Shown here: positions 24,673 through 32,969 of the stretch, in pieces
Layout of the letters: every line of letters starts with the position of its first letter
Position numbering within the stretch: the first letter of the stretch is position 1
The notes under the pieces: model-generated
What the model was told of the DNA's origin: nothing
The model's database searches: none
What the model saw: only the letters and a program-made list of their open reading frames with translations
Made by a program: the position numbers and the translations under genes
Assembly (NCBI GenBank): GCA_012839185.1
Contig: DUNU01000005.1
Coordinates: 1-39,751 of the forward strand
Length of the DNA: 39,751 bases
Direction: 5' to 3'
From: Clostridiales bacterium
Lineage (GTDB): Bacteria; Bacillota; Clostridia; Oscillospirales; Acutalibacteraceae

Positions 24673-25625
24673 TATTTACAAAGTTCAATCAGTGAATCAA
24701 TATTTGCATCCGGCGGAATATCGCAACCGGTTGAGAATATGAAATTATCAAATCCTCCGCATTGAGCGATAATTTTTTCCTTTTCTCTTTTGACAGTTTC
24801 TGAATCTTTTCTGAGAAGAAGCGGATCAATATTTCCCGCAACAACACAATTCGGCATATTTTCGAGAATATTTTTAAGATTTGAACTGTTGCCGAAATGA
24901 TAAATATCAGCATTCATTTGTGCAAGTTGCTCCAACATTTGCTCTACCGTATTTCCGCAGTTATGATACATCAAAACAAAGTTTTCGTCATCCACGACAT
25001 CAAAGATCCGCTTGACATAGTAATTTGAAAACTCATCGGCAAGTTCCGGCGACAAAAGTCCGGCAGCAGGCTCTGCTATACATATTCCATCCGCTCCGGC
25101 TTCTTTAAGTGCCTTTATATATTTTATGATAAATTCGGTTGTTTTATCGAGCAACACTTTAACTTCATCCGGAGATTCATAAAGTTCACACATCAGTTCC
25201 GTCATATCAAAAAGACGAGCCGCCAAGGAATAAGGACCGATACATCCAGCAATTATCGGCACATTTACATGCGATTTTGCAAGTTTTATCGCTTCCAAAA
25301 AGATACCCGTCCTACCAACCAAATCGGGGACAATAATTTCATCAACTTGACTTATTTCGGAAATTATACCACCCAAAACTTCAGGCGGTTCATTGTCCGA
25401 TAATCGAACTTTTGCACCGAAACATTCAGCCTCAACCGACAAATCCATAGACGAAAATACTGCGGGAACATCAAATTTTTCAGCAATGATTTCAATCGCT
25501 TTTGCTTGAATTTCACTGCTGCTTACCATGTCTTTTACGCTTACATTCATAATCTGCTTTACGGGATATGAAAGTATGGGCATAGCCTTTTTTGAATTAA
25601 TAATCTCTTTTACGATAGTTTTCAC
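24672..25625 (-). CDS. MtaA/MtbA-like methylcobamide methyltransferase (uroporphyrinogen decarboxylase fold)
   Basis: 317 residues of the UroD/MtaA superfamily. The zinc-site pattern of methylcobamide:thiol methyltransferases is intact: H221-x-C223 in MYHNCGNT and C301 in STGCDIPP. This separates it from true uroporphyrinogen decarboxylase (HemE). GCIGPYSLAARLF and DGICIAEPAAGLLSP are further family segments. It would move a methyl group between a corrinoid protein and a thiol or other acceptor; the acceptor in a bacterium without coenzyme M is unknown. A promoter lies just upstream, and it is translationally coupled to the RACE activator. Confidence 0.85.
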   Translation of the reverse strand: MKTIVKEIINSKKAMPILSYPVKQIMNVSVKDMVSSSEIQAKAIEIIAEKFDVPAVFSSMDLSVEAECFGAKVRLSDNEPPEVLGGIISEISQVDEIIVPDLVGRTGIFLEAIKLAKSHVNVPIIAGCIGPYSLAARLFDMTELMCELYESPDEVKVLLDKTTEFIIKYIKALKEAGADGICIAEPAAGLLSPELADEFSNYYVKRIFDVVDDENFVLMYHNCGNTVEQMLEQLAQMNADIYHFGNSSNLKNILENMPNCVVAGNIDPLLLRKDSETVKREKEKIIAQCGGFDNFIFSTGCDIPPDANIDSLIELCK

Positions 25626-25646
25626 ATAATCACCGCCTTCTTGTTT

Positions 25647-25675
25647 ATATTATCATATTTGCTCCCAATTGTCAA
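25647..25675 (-). promoter_or_regulatory. Promoter of the methyltransferase-RACE operon
   Basis: Minus strand: TTGACA (25670-25675), 17-bp spacer, TAATAT (25647-25652). The expected start lies about 15 bases before the ATG at 25625, with GGCGGTGAT as ribosome site. Confidence 0.8.
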
Positions 25676-25677
25676 CA

Positions 25678-25701
25678 AAAACAGCACGATTGGAAATCGT
25701 G
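25678..25701. repeat. 24-base hairpin repeat, copy 1
   Basis: These 24 bases are identical to 36761-36784. They contain the hairpin CACGATT-GGA-AATCGTG (25685-25701). Here the hairpin sits between two divergent promoters, where a terminator has no evident job; the other copy is the core of the PFOR terminator. Confidence 0.7.
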
Positions 25702-25741
25702 TAAACCAAAAATAAATTAAGTGGATTATTTTTTTGATTTG

Positions 25742-25750
25742 TGATATAAT
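25742..25750 (+). promoter_or_regulatory. Extended -10 promoter of the DUF3842 gene
   Basis: TGATATAAT (TG at 25742, TATAAT at 25745-25750) lies 28 bases before the ATG. The -35 region (TGGATT) is weak, as allowed for extended -10 promoters. Confidence 0.6.
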
Positions 25751-25777
25751 ATATTCAATATTGTATTGAGGTGGATT

Positions 25778-26197
25778 ATGAATATCACAGTCATTGACGG
25801 ACAGGGTGGGCAGTTGGGTGCACAGCTTGTAAAGGAAATATCTGCACGGTTTCAAAACATCAACTTGACGGCAATCGGCACAAACGCAGTGGCAACCGCA
25901 GCGATGCTGAAAGCGGGTGCTAAAAACGTAGCTACCGGCGAAAATCCGGTTATTGTTGCTTGCCGTAAAACAGATGTCATTATCGGTCCTATCGGCATTG
26001 CCATTGCAGATTCTCTGCTTGGCGAAATTACGGAAAAGATGGCTCTTGCTGTGGGAAAAGCAGATGCTGTCCGCATTCTTATACCAATAAACAAGTGTGA
26101 AAATTTAGTGGCAGGAGTTCCGAATATAAATACAGGAGAATTAATCTCTGATGCAATAAACAAATTAGAAAATTTAATAACAGGCAAAAATACTTGA
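25778..26197 (+). CDS. DUF3842 family protein
   Basis: 139 residues from the ATG at 25778, with AGGTGG five bases upstream; an in-frame TTG 12 bases earlier overlaps this site and is rejected. The sequence begins with a Rossmann-like nucleotide-binding motif, ITVIDGQGGQLGAQLV, and has a second Gly-rich stretch IGPIGIAIADSLLGEIT. This fits DUF3842, a conserved small Clostridia/Firmicutes protein with no known function. The last part (IPINKCENLVAGVPN) is the family's conserved end. It is transcribed divergently from the corrinoid pair and upstream of the ECF transporter gene, 166 bases away. That gap contains an A/T-rich tandem TTTATGTTATT and a 6-bp hairpin, but no riboswitch I can recognise. 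Confidence 0.85.
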   Translation: MNITVIDGQGGQLGAQLVKEISARFQNINLTAIGTNAVATAAMLKAGAKNVATGENPVIVACRKTDVIIGPIGIAIADSLLGEITEKMALAVGKADAVRILIPINKCENLVAGVPNINTGELISDAINKLENLITGKNT

Positions 26198-26363
26198 TTA
26201 TTATCAGGGTTTATGTTATTATATTTATGTTATTCAGAAGAATAATTACGGAATCAGAAGTTTCCTTTTAAAAATTTACAAATCACCAAAAATCACCAAT
26301 TTCATAAGTAGTCATTGTCTCAGAAGGGATAATTACACTTTATTCTATCAAGAAAGGAACTTT

Positions 26364-26906
26364 ATGATGAAAAAGAAAAAAAGTATAATAAAAATGGTAC
26401 TTGCTGCATTTTTCTTGGCACTTGCCTATGTAATGCCGTTTCTGACAGGACAAATACAGGAAATCGGCTCTATGCTTTGTCCGATGCATATTCCCGTCCT
26501 GCTTTGCGGATTTATCTGCGGTTGGCCTTGGGGACTTGCCGTCGGCTTAATAGCACCGCTTTTGCGTTCCCTTACCCTCGGTATGCCTCCGCTTTTTCCG
26601 ACGGCTGTCTGTATGACTTTTGAACTTGCAGCATACGGAGCAATTGCCGGATTGATGCATAAATTACTCCCCCGCAAGAAACCTTATATTTACGCATCTC
26701 TACTGATTGCGATGCTTGTCGGAAGACTTGTTTGGGGCGTTGCGATGTTTGCTTGTATGGGTATTAACGGAGGCAGTTTCACTTTTGCAGCATTTATCGC
26801 CGGTGCATTTACCAATGCAATTCCCGGAATTATCTTGCAAATAGTATTGATTCCAATCCTCGTTATGCTTCTTGATAGCCCGAAAGTTCTGAATTTAAGA
26901 GATTGA
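26364..26906 (+). CDS. ECF transporter substrate-binding (S) component
   Basis: 180 residues and about six hydrophobic segments, the usual size and layout of an energy-coupling-factor S component. Segments typical of the vitamin-type S family are visible: SMLCPMHIPVLLCGFICG, GLIAPLLRSLTLGMPP and AGAFTNAIPGIILQIV. It would bind a small vitamin or nucleoside-like ligand and share the EcfA/A'/T module coded elsewhere. AAGGAAC precedes the start. The downstream kinase begins on the stop codon (TGATG), suggesting that the imported compound is phosphorylated in the cell. The ligand is not evident; pantothenate, pyrimidine nucleoside or thiamine-precursor types are all possible. Confidence 0.88.
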   Translation: MMKKKKSIIKMVLAAFFLALAYVMPFLTGQIQEIGSMLCPMHIPVLLCGFICGWPWGLAVGLIAPLLRSLTLGMPPLFPTAVCMTFELAAYGAIAGLMHKLLPRKKPYIYASLLIAMLVGRLVWGVAMFACMGINGGSFTFAAFIAGAFTNAIPGIILQIVLIPILVMLLDSPKVLNLRD

Positions 26907-27979
26907 TGAACACAATAGAACAAAATGAGAAAACCCGCAACCTGCTTATAAAGCACTATCGGTCATATCCCCAATTACAAATACAGGATATATTGAAATT
27001 TCTCTATCAAAGTGCTTTTGGCTGCGAACACTCGGTTTCATCCTTAGAAACTGTAATTGAAAATATTTCCAAAGAATATAATAACATCTCCCGTGATATT
27101 CAATTCGAAATTGAACCACTTGACGGTGATTATTGTCGCGTTCCTCTTTCATGTCTGAATAAAGGTTTAAGTGTAAATACTCTTGGAAAACTGTTCTTTT
27201 TATCGGCAAAAAAAGAGACTGACGGGGAGAAAGATTTAATTAAAAAATTGGAAATCGCACTACAGCTTGTCAGGGAAAAACTCCTGCCTTTTTCAGAAAA
27301 CGATTTTGAAAGAGCCGTTGAAGAATGGAAAGCAAACGACTTCCCTGCTATTCGTCATTCTGAAGTTTTTCGAGAAATATATATGCCGTCTTACCGTGTA
27401 ATTTCCAATAAATTCATTCCATTTCTTTCTCTTTTCATCGAACTTGATAAACGACTTGAAAAAGGAACAGTAAAACTTGCCATTGAAGGCGGCAGTGCAA
27501 GCGGGAAAACAACGCTGAGTAATATTCTTAAAAATATTTACGATTGTACTGTGTTTCATATGGATGACTTTTTTCTGCAACCTGAACAAAGAACACCGGA
27601 AAGGTATGCAGAGGCAGGCGGAAACATAGACAGAGAGCGTTTTTTATCGGAAATATTAAAACCCTTAAGCAAAGGCGAAACAATAAATTATCGACAATTT
27701 GATTGCTCATCTATGACCATTGGCGAAGCAGAACAAATTACTCCGAAAAAGCTGGTTGTTACAGAAGGTGCTTACTCAATGCATCCGGAACTTGCGAAAT
27801 ATTATGATTTTTCTGTCTTTTTAGATATTTCTCCGGAAATACAGAAAGAACGAATATTAAAACGAAATTCAAAAGAAATGGCACAACGTTTCTTTAATGA
27901 ATGGATACCTCTTGAACAAAAGTATTTTCTTAATTTTAACATACCGGAACATTGTAATATGAAAATTCATATTGTTTGA
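26906..27979 (+). CDS. Uridine kinase-like P-loop kinase with unknown N-terminal domain
   Basis: 357 residues from the ATG at 26906, which overlaps the transporter stop (TGATG). Residues 1-185 are a helical domain of unknown function with conserved-looking segments LKFLYQSAFGCEHSV and DFPAIRHSEVFREIYMPSYR. Residues 190-357 are a P-loop kinase of the uridine kinase/phosphoribulokinase type: Walker A GGSASGKTT (195-203), HMDDFF with the catalytic Asp pair (220-221), and the LID-like RNSKEMAQRFF. The usual uridine kinase is about 210 residues, so the fusion is notable. The coupling to an ECF S component suggests that it phosphorylates the imported ligand. A bidirectional terminator follows. Confidence 0.83.
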   Translation: MNTIEQNEKTRNLLIKHYRSYPQLQIQDILKFLYQSAFGCEHSVSSLETVIENISKEYNNISRDIQFEIEPLDGDYCRVPLSCLNKGLSVNTLGKLFFLSAKKETDGEKDLIKKLEIALQLVREKLLPFSENDFERAVEEWKANDFPAIRHSEVFREIYMPSYRVISNKFIPFLSLFIELDKRLEKGTVKLAIEGGSASGKTTLSNILKNIYDCTVFHMDDFFLQPEQRTPERYAEAGGNIDRERFLSEILKPLSKGETINYRQFDCSSMTIGEAEQITPKKLVVTEGAYSMHPELAKYYDFSVFLDISPEIQKERILKRNSKEMAQRFFNEWIPLEQKYFLNFNIPEHCNMKIHIV

Positions 27980-27991
27980 TAAAAATTAAAC

Positions 27992-28021
27992 GAGACAGCG
28001 AGAAATCAATCTCCCTGTCTC
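27992..28021. terminator. Bidirectional terminator between kinase and antiporter genes
   Basis: GAGACAG-C-GAGA pairs with TCTC-C-CTGTCTC (11 bp, one C/C mismatch, 6-nt loop). TGTTTT follows on the + strand and GTTTAATTTTT on the minus strand, matching the convergent gene ends at 27979 and 28048. Confidence 0.8.
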
Positions 28022-28047
28022 TGTTTTCTGAGTATTTGTTACAATAC

Positions 28048-29223
28048 TTATTTTGTCAGCATTTTCCGATACAGATTATCAATACAAATTGCTCCTAAAG
28101 GTGCGGTAATTAAAATAGAAATAACCGCTACTGTCAGAACAATACTTCCGCAATCAAGTCCCATTGCAAGCGGAATGGTACCAATAGCAGCCTGCACCGT
28201 CGCTTTCGGTGTGTAGCTGAGCATACAGAAAACTCGTTCTTTTTTATTCAAATCTGTTTTCACTAATGACAACAAAACTCCAAGCATTCTGAATATTAAA
28301 GCTAAAAGAACAAGAAGTATTGCAAAAAGACCTGCTGAAAATGCATACTTTAAATCAACTGCTACGCCTACTAACACAAAGAGAAATATCTCAGCACCAA
28401 TCCATAATTTGTTGTATTTTTCTGAAAGACGTTTTGAGAGAACATCATATCTCTGATTTATGGTAATTCCCATACTCATTATTGCAAGAAGTCCCGATAT
28501 TGGCACTATTCCCTCAAGCCTGCTTTGAGCATCAAGAAAAAGAAACGAAATACTAAGAATAATCAAAACTTTTATAGAATCACGTAGATGAACTTTTTTA
28601 AAAAACAACACAAGAATTAGTCCTACTATTGTACCGAGCAGTATGCCGAGAATTATTGATATCGGAATCTGCAAAAAACTTGTTGCCATTATTTCACCGG
28701 TGGAAGCAAAAGCAGTAAGAACTGTAAAAACAACAATAACAAAAACATCATCAACAGATGCACCTGCCAATATGAGCTGTGGGATACTCTTTGTTTGACC
28801 ATAGCCTTCTTCCATAAGGCGTATCATTCTCGGCACAACAACAGCGGGAGAAACAGCAGCAATCACGCTTCCAATAATGGCTGCTTCAAGAATTGTAATC
28901 CCAAGAAGCAAGGGGGCAAAAATTATTGTTCCGACCATCTCTGTACAAGCCGGCACAAAACACATAAGGATAGCCGGTCTGCCAACCTTTTTCAAATCCG
29001 CCAGATCAAGAGATAATCCGGCTCTTGTCAGTATTATAACAAGAGCGATTTGCCGTAATTCTCCAGCCACATTAAGAATTGAACTATCTATCAAATTTAA
29101 CGCATAAGGACCGAGAACAATACCAACGATTATCATACCAATAAGACCGGGCAATTTCATCTTTCTAAAAATATAATCGACAAACAACCCGGAAAGTAAA
29201 ATAAGTGCAATGCTTATTAACAT
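28048..29223 (-). CDS. Na+/H+ antiporter-family protein under a fluoride riboswitch
   Basis: 391 residues from the ATG at 29223 (GGAGG upstream); the in-frame TTG six codons earlier lies before that site. Ten to twelve hydrophobic segments and the cation:proton antiporter fold are evident: FRKMKLPGLIGMIIVGIVLG, AAVSPAVVVPRMI and the ion-site motif ASVDDVFVIVVF, where Asp-Asp stands at the place of the classical ND/DD pair. Members of this family found behind fluoride riboswitches are known and are presumed to help expel fluoride or restore pH/Na+ balance. It seems to be a single-gene unit. No crcB/fluc or CLC-F gene is in the window. Confidence 0.9.
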   Translation of the reverse strand: MLISIALILLSGLFVDYIFRKMKLPGLIGMIIVGIVLGPYALNLIDSSILNVAGELRQIALVIILTRAGLSLDLADLKKVGRPAILMCFVPACTEMVGTIIFAPLLLGITILEAAIIGSVIAAVSPAVVVPRMIRLMEEGYGQTKSIPQLILAGASVDDVFVIVVFTVLTAFASTGEIMATSFLQIPISIILGILLGTIVGLILVLFFKKVHLRDSIKVLIILSISFLFLDAQSRLEGIVPISGLLAIMSMGITINQRYDVLSKRLSEKYNKLWIGAEIFLFVLVGVAVDLKYAFSAGLFAILLVLLALIFRMLGVLLSLVKTDLNKKERVFCMLSYTPKATVQAAIGTIPLAMGLDCGSIVLTVAVISILITAPLGAICIDNLYRKMLTK

Positions 29224-29245
29224 AAGTTCCTCCAAAAACAAAAAA

Positions 29246-29331
29246 GCCGATAGTTTCCGCGTAAAATCGCAGAAGCCATCAGCACCATAAGCAGTTTAGA
29301 GATTATATCTCTTGGGAGAGCCTCATTCCCA
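29246..29331 (-). promoter_or_regulatory. Fluoride riboswitch (crcB motif) with terminator
   Basis: The minus-strand leader reads GGGAATGAGGCTCTCCC, then AAACTGC, then GCTGATGGCTTCTGC, matching the crcB aptamer at its conserved positions (compare the Thermotoga form ending GCTGATGGCC). An extra 5-bp hairpin (AGAGA/TCTCT) sits between the first helix and AAAC. The aptamer 3' strand (29268-29283) can instead pair with 29246-29261 as a 16-bp terminator stem (one mismatch), followed by TTTTTTGTTTTT. Fluoride binding would free transcription of the antiporter. The 29368-29561 stretch beyond the promoter holds only A/T-rich spacer. Confidence 0.93.
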
Positions 29332-29338
29332 TATATTC

Positions 29339-29367
29339 ATTATAACACCTTTTAGTTATAATTGCAA
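29339..29367 (-). promoter_or_regulatory. Promoter of the fluoride riboswitch and antiporter
   Basis: Minus strand: TTGCAA (29362-29367), 17-bp spacer, TATAAT (29339-29344) with TG one base before it. The predicted start near 29332 coincides with the first aptamer bases. Confidence 0.85.
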
Positions 29368-29561
29368 CAATAAATCTCATTATTTTGTTGTAAAAAAATA
29401 TATTGTTAATCCATAAACAAACTAATCCTTTAAATTATGAAGCAACCATAGGTCAGTAGTTATATTGCACATAGCCAAGAAATGTTCCTTCACTTTTAAT
29501 TGACTTTTTGTTTTTTCAATTAAAACATCACATTTGTCTTTTTTAGGTTTGAATTAAGACG

Positions 29562-30293
29562 CTACATAATCCATTTTCGATTAATCATAAGTCTACAGAA
29601 TAAAAATAGCACCACAGCAAAGATTAGTAACATCCCGAAAGATAATAGCGGAGAAAGAATATGTACTCCCATAATCGCACATCTTAGAATATCTGTTCCA
29701 TAAGTAAGTGGCAAACAAAATGAAACCGGACGCAGAATAAGAGGCAAACTTGAAATCGGTATAAACAGTCCACAGAGAAAAAGCATTGGAAAGCGGAAAA
29801 AATTTGAAAATGTTTGTGCTTCAAACACCTGCTTTGCCGATACCGCAATTAATAACCCAGTTAATGCTGAAGTAATAGCTATCATTAAAACTGCGAGCAA
29901 CAGTAGTCCCCAACTTACCGCACTCAAATCAATAAAAAAGCGGGCGAAAATAACTGGCACAAAAGCATTGAAACAACCAAACAAGATTGTACCTGCAATT
30001 TTTGCAAGTACCATAACATTGAGACTTATGGGTGCTAGTAGCAATCTATCAAATGACCTTCCGCTTCGTTCAAAAGTGATTGTAACAGCGAGCATAGAAG
30101 TGGTGCCAAATAAAATGCTCATAGAAACAAGACCAGGGAGCAACTCCAAAATATTTCCGTCAGGAGAACGTATAAGCTGCATTAGTGTCCATGAAAGAGG
30201 GAATATGATGCCCCAACTAATGTTTGGTGGTTTGAAATAATAATTTTTTATGTCTTTTTTCAAAATGTTCCAAAACGCAATCCAATTTTTCAT
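29562..30293 (-). CDS. ABC-2 type exporter permease
   Basis: 243 residues with six hydrophobic segments in the ABC-2 layout: an amphipathic start (KKDIKNYYFKPP), the long cytoplasmic loop with ERSGRSFDRLLLAPIS, and the final pair around LCGLFIPISSLPLILRPVS. This is the membrane part of a drug/lipid/polysaccharide-type exporter of the DrrB/NodJ kind. Its ATG overlaps the stop of the ATPase gene (TAATG). Substrate unknown. Confidence 0.92.
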   Translation of the reverse strand: MKNWIAFWNILKKDIKNYYFKPPNISWGIIFPLSWTLMQLIRSPDGNILELLPGLVSMSILFGTTSMLAVTITFERSGRSFDRLLLAPISLNVMVLAKIAGTILFGCFNAFVPVIFARFFIDLSAVSWGLLLLAVLMIAITSALTGLLIAVSAKQVFEAQTFSNFFRFPMLFLCGLFIPISSLPLILRPVSFCLPLTYGTDILRCAIMGVHILSPLLSFGMLLIFAVVLFLFCRLMINRKWIM

Positions 30294-31297
30294 TAGCGAC
30301 CTCCTTTTTCTTTGTCTTTCTTCAATGCTGAAGATTCAATACCGGTCAGCTTTACAAATACATCCTCCAAAGAAGGACGCAGTTCTCGTGCTTCATACAC
30401 CTCAACCTCTTTACCTCGAAAAAACTCCATTACCGGAAATATTGGAATATGTTGTTCAGATGTCATTACAAGAGAATGATCAGGGTTGATTATAACTTCG
30501 CTTCCCTTAAAACGCGTTTTAAGCTCATCAAATAAACTTTCGACGTTTTTATTAGTAACAAATTGGATTGCATGACCATGGGAAATGCTTTCCATCAGTT
30601 GAGGAACGGTACCCGATGCAACAATCTGCCCATCAGCTATAAAAGCGATTCTATCACAGATTCGCTCCGCTTCCTCAATATAGTGAGTTGTAAGAAAGAT
30701 AGTCGTTCCTCTCTTTTTTTGTTCTAATATCATATCGCGAATTTGTCTTGAACTTTCCACATCAATTCCTGTCGTCGGTTCATCCAAAAATAAAACTTGT
30801 GGAGAATGGATAAGTGCTGCTGCGATAGTTAATTTACGACGCATTCCTTTCGAATAGGCTTTAAATGGACGTTTGCCTGCATCTTTTAGCCTGAACTGCT
30901 CCAAAAGCTGATTAGCTTTTAGCTCTCTTTCCTTCTTGTGCATCCCATACAGTGCGGCACAAAAACATAGATTATCAAATCCGTCCATCTCATTGTAAAG
31001 ATTACTTTCATCAGGCACTATCCCCATGATAGATTGTGCTTTTTTTGTTTGGCTCTTTACGTCTATGCCGTTTACTGTAATATTACCGGCAGTCGGTCGA
31101 GACAAGCCAATAATCATATTGATTGTAGATGTTTTTCCTGCTCCGTTAGGCCCTAAAAAACCAAATATTTCTCCTTTCTCAATTTCAAAAGAGATATTAT
31201 CCACAGCAGTAAAATTACCATATGTTTTTTTAAGGTTTGAGATTCTGACCATATGTGTTTCATCGGCAATGGTTTTCAATTCCTTTTTCTTCTCCAT
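30293..31297 (-). CDS. ABC exporter ATPase (DrrA-like)
   Basis: 334 residues. Walker A GPNGAGKT (49-56), Q-loop region GIVPDESNLYNEMDG, signature YSKGMRRKL (a degenerate LSGGQ normal in DrrA-type ATPases), Walker B VLFLDEPTTG and the switch His in FLTTHYIEEAERICD are all present. A C-terminal domain of about 90 residues ending in the family's RPSLEDVFVKLTG motif follows. AAGGAGGG lies six bases before the ATG. It pairs with the permease gene 29562-30293 to make one exporter. Confidence 0.95.
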   Translation of the reverse strand: MEKKKELKTIADETHMVRISNLKKTYGNFTAVDNISFEIEKGEIFGFLGPNGAGKTSTINMIIGLSRPTAGNITVNGIDVKSQTKKAQSIMGIVPDESNLYNEMDGFDNLCFCAALYGMHKKERELKANQLLEQFRLKDAGKRPFKAYSKGMRRKLTIAAALIHSPQVLFLDEPTTGIDVESSRQIRDMILEQKKRGTTIFLTTHYIEEAERICDRIAFIADGQIVASGTVPQLMESISHGHAIQFVTNKNVESLFDELKTRFKGSEVIINPDHSLVMTSEQHIPIFPVMEFFRGKEVEVYEARELRPSLEDVFVKLTGIESSALKKDKEKGGR

Positions 31298-31390
31298 TCT
31301 ATCCCTCCTTATCTACCGTACTCTATCAAAAAGCGATTTGATTTACCCTAAAATCTGTGCTGGCTATATTTGGATTGCCCTTTGGGATCA

Positions 31391-31418
31391 ATATTATTTC
31401 AAAATCAGAATATAGCAA
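31391..31418 (-). promoter_or_regulatory. Possible promoter of the ABC exporter operon
   Basis: Minus strand: TTGCTA (31413-31418), 16-bp spacer, TAATAT (31391-31396), giving a leader of about 85 bases. It is an ordinary match and not otherwise supported. Confidence 0.45.
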
Positions 31419-31442
31419 GAATTTGTCCCCTAACATGATATC

Positions 31443-32828
31443 TCAGAAAGATATTGTATTGACTGATTTTGGGGAAATTTTTATGTTTTCCGCAGGAACA
31501 TCGTATTCTTTCAATGAATCGGTGTCGTTTGTAACATACATTTTCGCTTTATCGGAAACGTTTTCAAAGGAAATTTCTTTTTCTTCGTCCGTATCATTTA
31601 TAACAATAACCACGACGGTTTTTTTGTTTTTGAAAGCGATAACATTAAGGTCTTTGTCCTCGCATTTTACGTCAATACGCTTACTGCCTTTTTCGACAAA
31701 TTTGCTGAAATTGCCGAAAGCATAATATCTTTTAGTCAATTCAAATATTCTTTCATCTGAATTTTCTTCAAAGGAATAATAAATAAGACCGTCGCAAAAA
31801 TCATAATGACTAAGTGCAATCCAATGTTGCCACGAGGTTACGTCTAAAATGGTCAAATCTTCAAACATGGTTTTCGCCTGAACGAGAGCAGAGTCCATTC
31901 CGTAATCCCTGCCGCCTTTCATATGCGTCCATTCACTTGTCTTTATCGACACGTTCGGATAATGCCTGTCCATGAATTTTTTATAGCGTTTCATAAACGC
32001 CACTCTGTCATTAACCGCCTTTTTTATCAAAGGAAACGGGAGATATGTAAAATATGAATGCGTATCAATGCTGTCAAGATGTTTTCTTATCTTTTTGTTC
32101 GCAAGCATAACATGACAATAGGTTTTGTTAAACCATCTTATATCCCCGTTTTCGGCTCCGGAAAGTCGGACGTTTTTAAGCAGGGGACGTTTTTCAAGTT
32201 CTTCGGCAAAAACTTTCATCAGAGAATATACCTGCTTCGGATGATAATGACAGCCCTCCTGATTTTCCGTCCAAAACCAGACGGGTTCATTTACGGGAGA
32301 AATATATTTTACGGGTATTCCCTCGCCTAAGAAATGTTCCGTTACGTCCAAAACGTATTTTGCAAATCTCTTATGATTTTTTCTTGCAAGATTTGTCTGT
32401 CCGACATAACTTTGATAACCGAGACCGTTATTTGTCATTCTTTCGGGCGGTGAGTTTACGAAAAACACAACTTCATCCGCACCCTGCAAACAAGCCTGTT
32501 TCATCATCCAAACCGCGTTTTTATCTCTGCTCCAGTCATATTCCGTATCACTTATATCAAAACTTTCAGCCCTTCTTGCGGGACAACTGTATCGGCCTTT
32601 CTGACTGTTTTTCGAGCCGCTTCCGAGATTATAGCGATAACAACCGATACCGATACCTTTTTCTTTGTTAAACAGCAATTCGGCTATTCTCTCTCTTTTC
32701 TCAAGACCGGATTTTTCATCAATTTCATCCCAACCGCCCACAATCTGAGCCCACCATGCACCCGAAACGCCGAATGAATCAATGGTCTGATAGGTAACAT
32801 TCTTGCTCAAAACAACTCTTTTACTCAT
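31443..32828 (-). CDS. Glycoside hydrolase family 30 enzyme
   Basis: 461 residues. The (beta/alpha)8 barrel of GH30 begins with the typical QTIDSFGVSGAWWAQ. The acid/base Glu181 lies in YISPVNEPVWFW and the nucleophile Glu299 in SIKTSEWTHMKGG. Arg/Asn positions in GCYRYNLGSGS also fit. The last 80 residues form the side beta-sandwich (VVVIVINDTDEEKEISF). There is no signal peptide, so it acts on imported oligosaccharides. GH30 covers beta-glucosidase, beta-xylanase, beta-1,6-galactanase and others; the subfamily cannot be fixed by eye. GGGAG precedes the ATG. The 141-base gap upstream has no confident promoter. Confidence 0.88.
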   Translation of the reverse strand: MSKRVVLSKNVTYQTIDSFGVSGAWWAQIVGGWDEIDEKSGLEKRERIAELLFNKEKGIGIGCYRYNLGSGSKNSQKGRYSCPARRAESFDISDTEYDWSRDKNAVWMMKQACLQGADEVVFFVNSPPERMTNNGLGYQSYVGQTNLARKNHKRFAKYVLDVTEHFLGEGIPVKYISPVNEPVWFWTENQEGCHYHPKQVYSLMKVFAEELEKRPLLKNVRLSGAENGDIRWFNKTYCHVMLANKKIRKHLDSIDTHSYFTYLPFPLIKKAVNDRVAFMKRYKKFMDRHYPNVSIKTSEWTHMKGGRDYGMDSALVQAKTMFEDLTILDVTSWQHWIALSHYDFCDGLIYYSFEENSDERIFELTKRYYAFGNFSKFVEKGSKRIDVKCEDKDLNVIAFKNKKTVVVIVINDTDEEKEISFENVSDKAKMYVTNDTDSLKEYDVPAENIKISPKSVNTISF

Positions 32829-32969
32829 AATATTATCTCCCGTGTTAAAACTTTTCTGTAAATCAAAAACTAAGCAAACTGCATAATAAATTCTTCTAAA
32901 TCAAAACCTATCGGCGGGATGCACATAAATGCTGTAAAAATGCCGGAGCTTGTTTTTTCATAGTTATTA

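Noticed and set aside
24672-25625. Annotation as uroporphyrinogen decarboxylase (hemE)
   Set aside because: The HxC...C zinc site and coupling to a RACE activator fit the methylcobamide methyltransferase branch rather than HemE.
26198-26363. Possible riboswitch upstream of the ECF transporter gene
   Set aside because: ECF genes often have one, but only a 6-bp hairpin (26230-26245) and A/T tandem repeats are seen, with no conserved aptamer core and no terminator.
29422-29553. Minus-strand open stretch of 43 codons downstream of the ABC permease (segments such as VLIEKTKSQLKVKEHF)
   Set aside because: It has no good start codon or ribosome site and its length is within chance in A/T-rich DNA. 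It might be a gene remnant, but nothing was recognised.
31326-31436. 36-codon minus-strand ORF upstream of the ABC ATPase gene
   Set aside because: No Shine-Dalgarno site before its ATG and no family resemblance; it overlaps the probable promoter and leader of the exporter operon.
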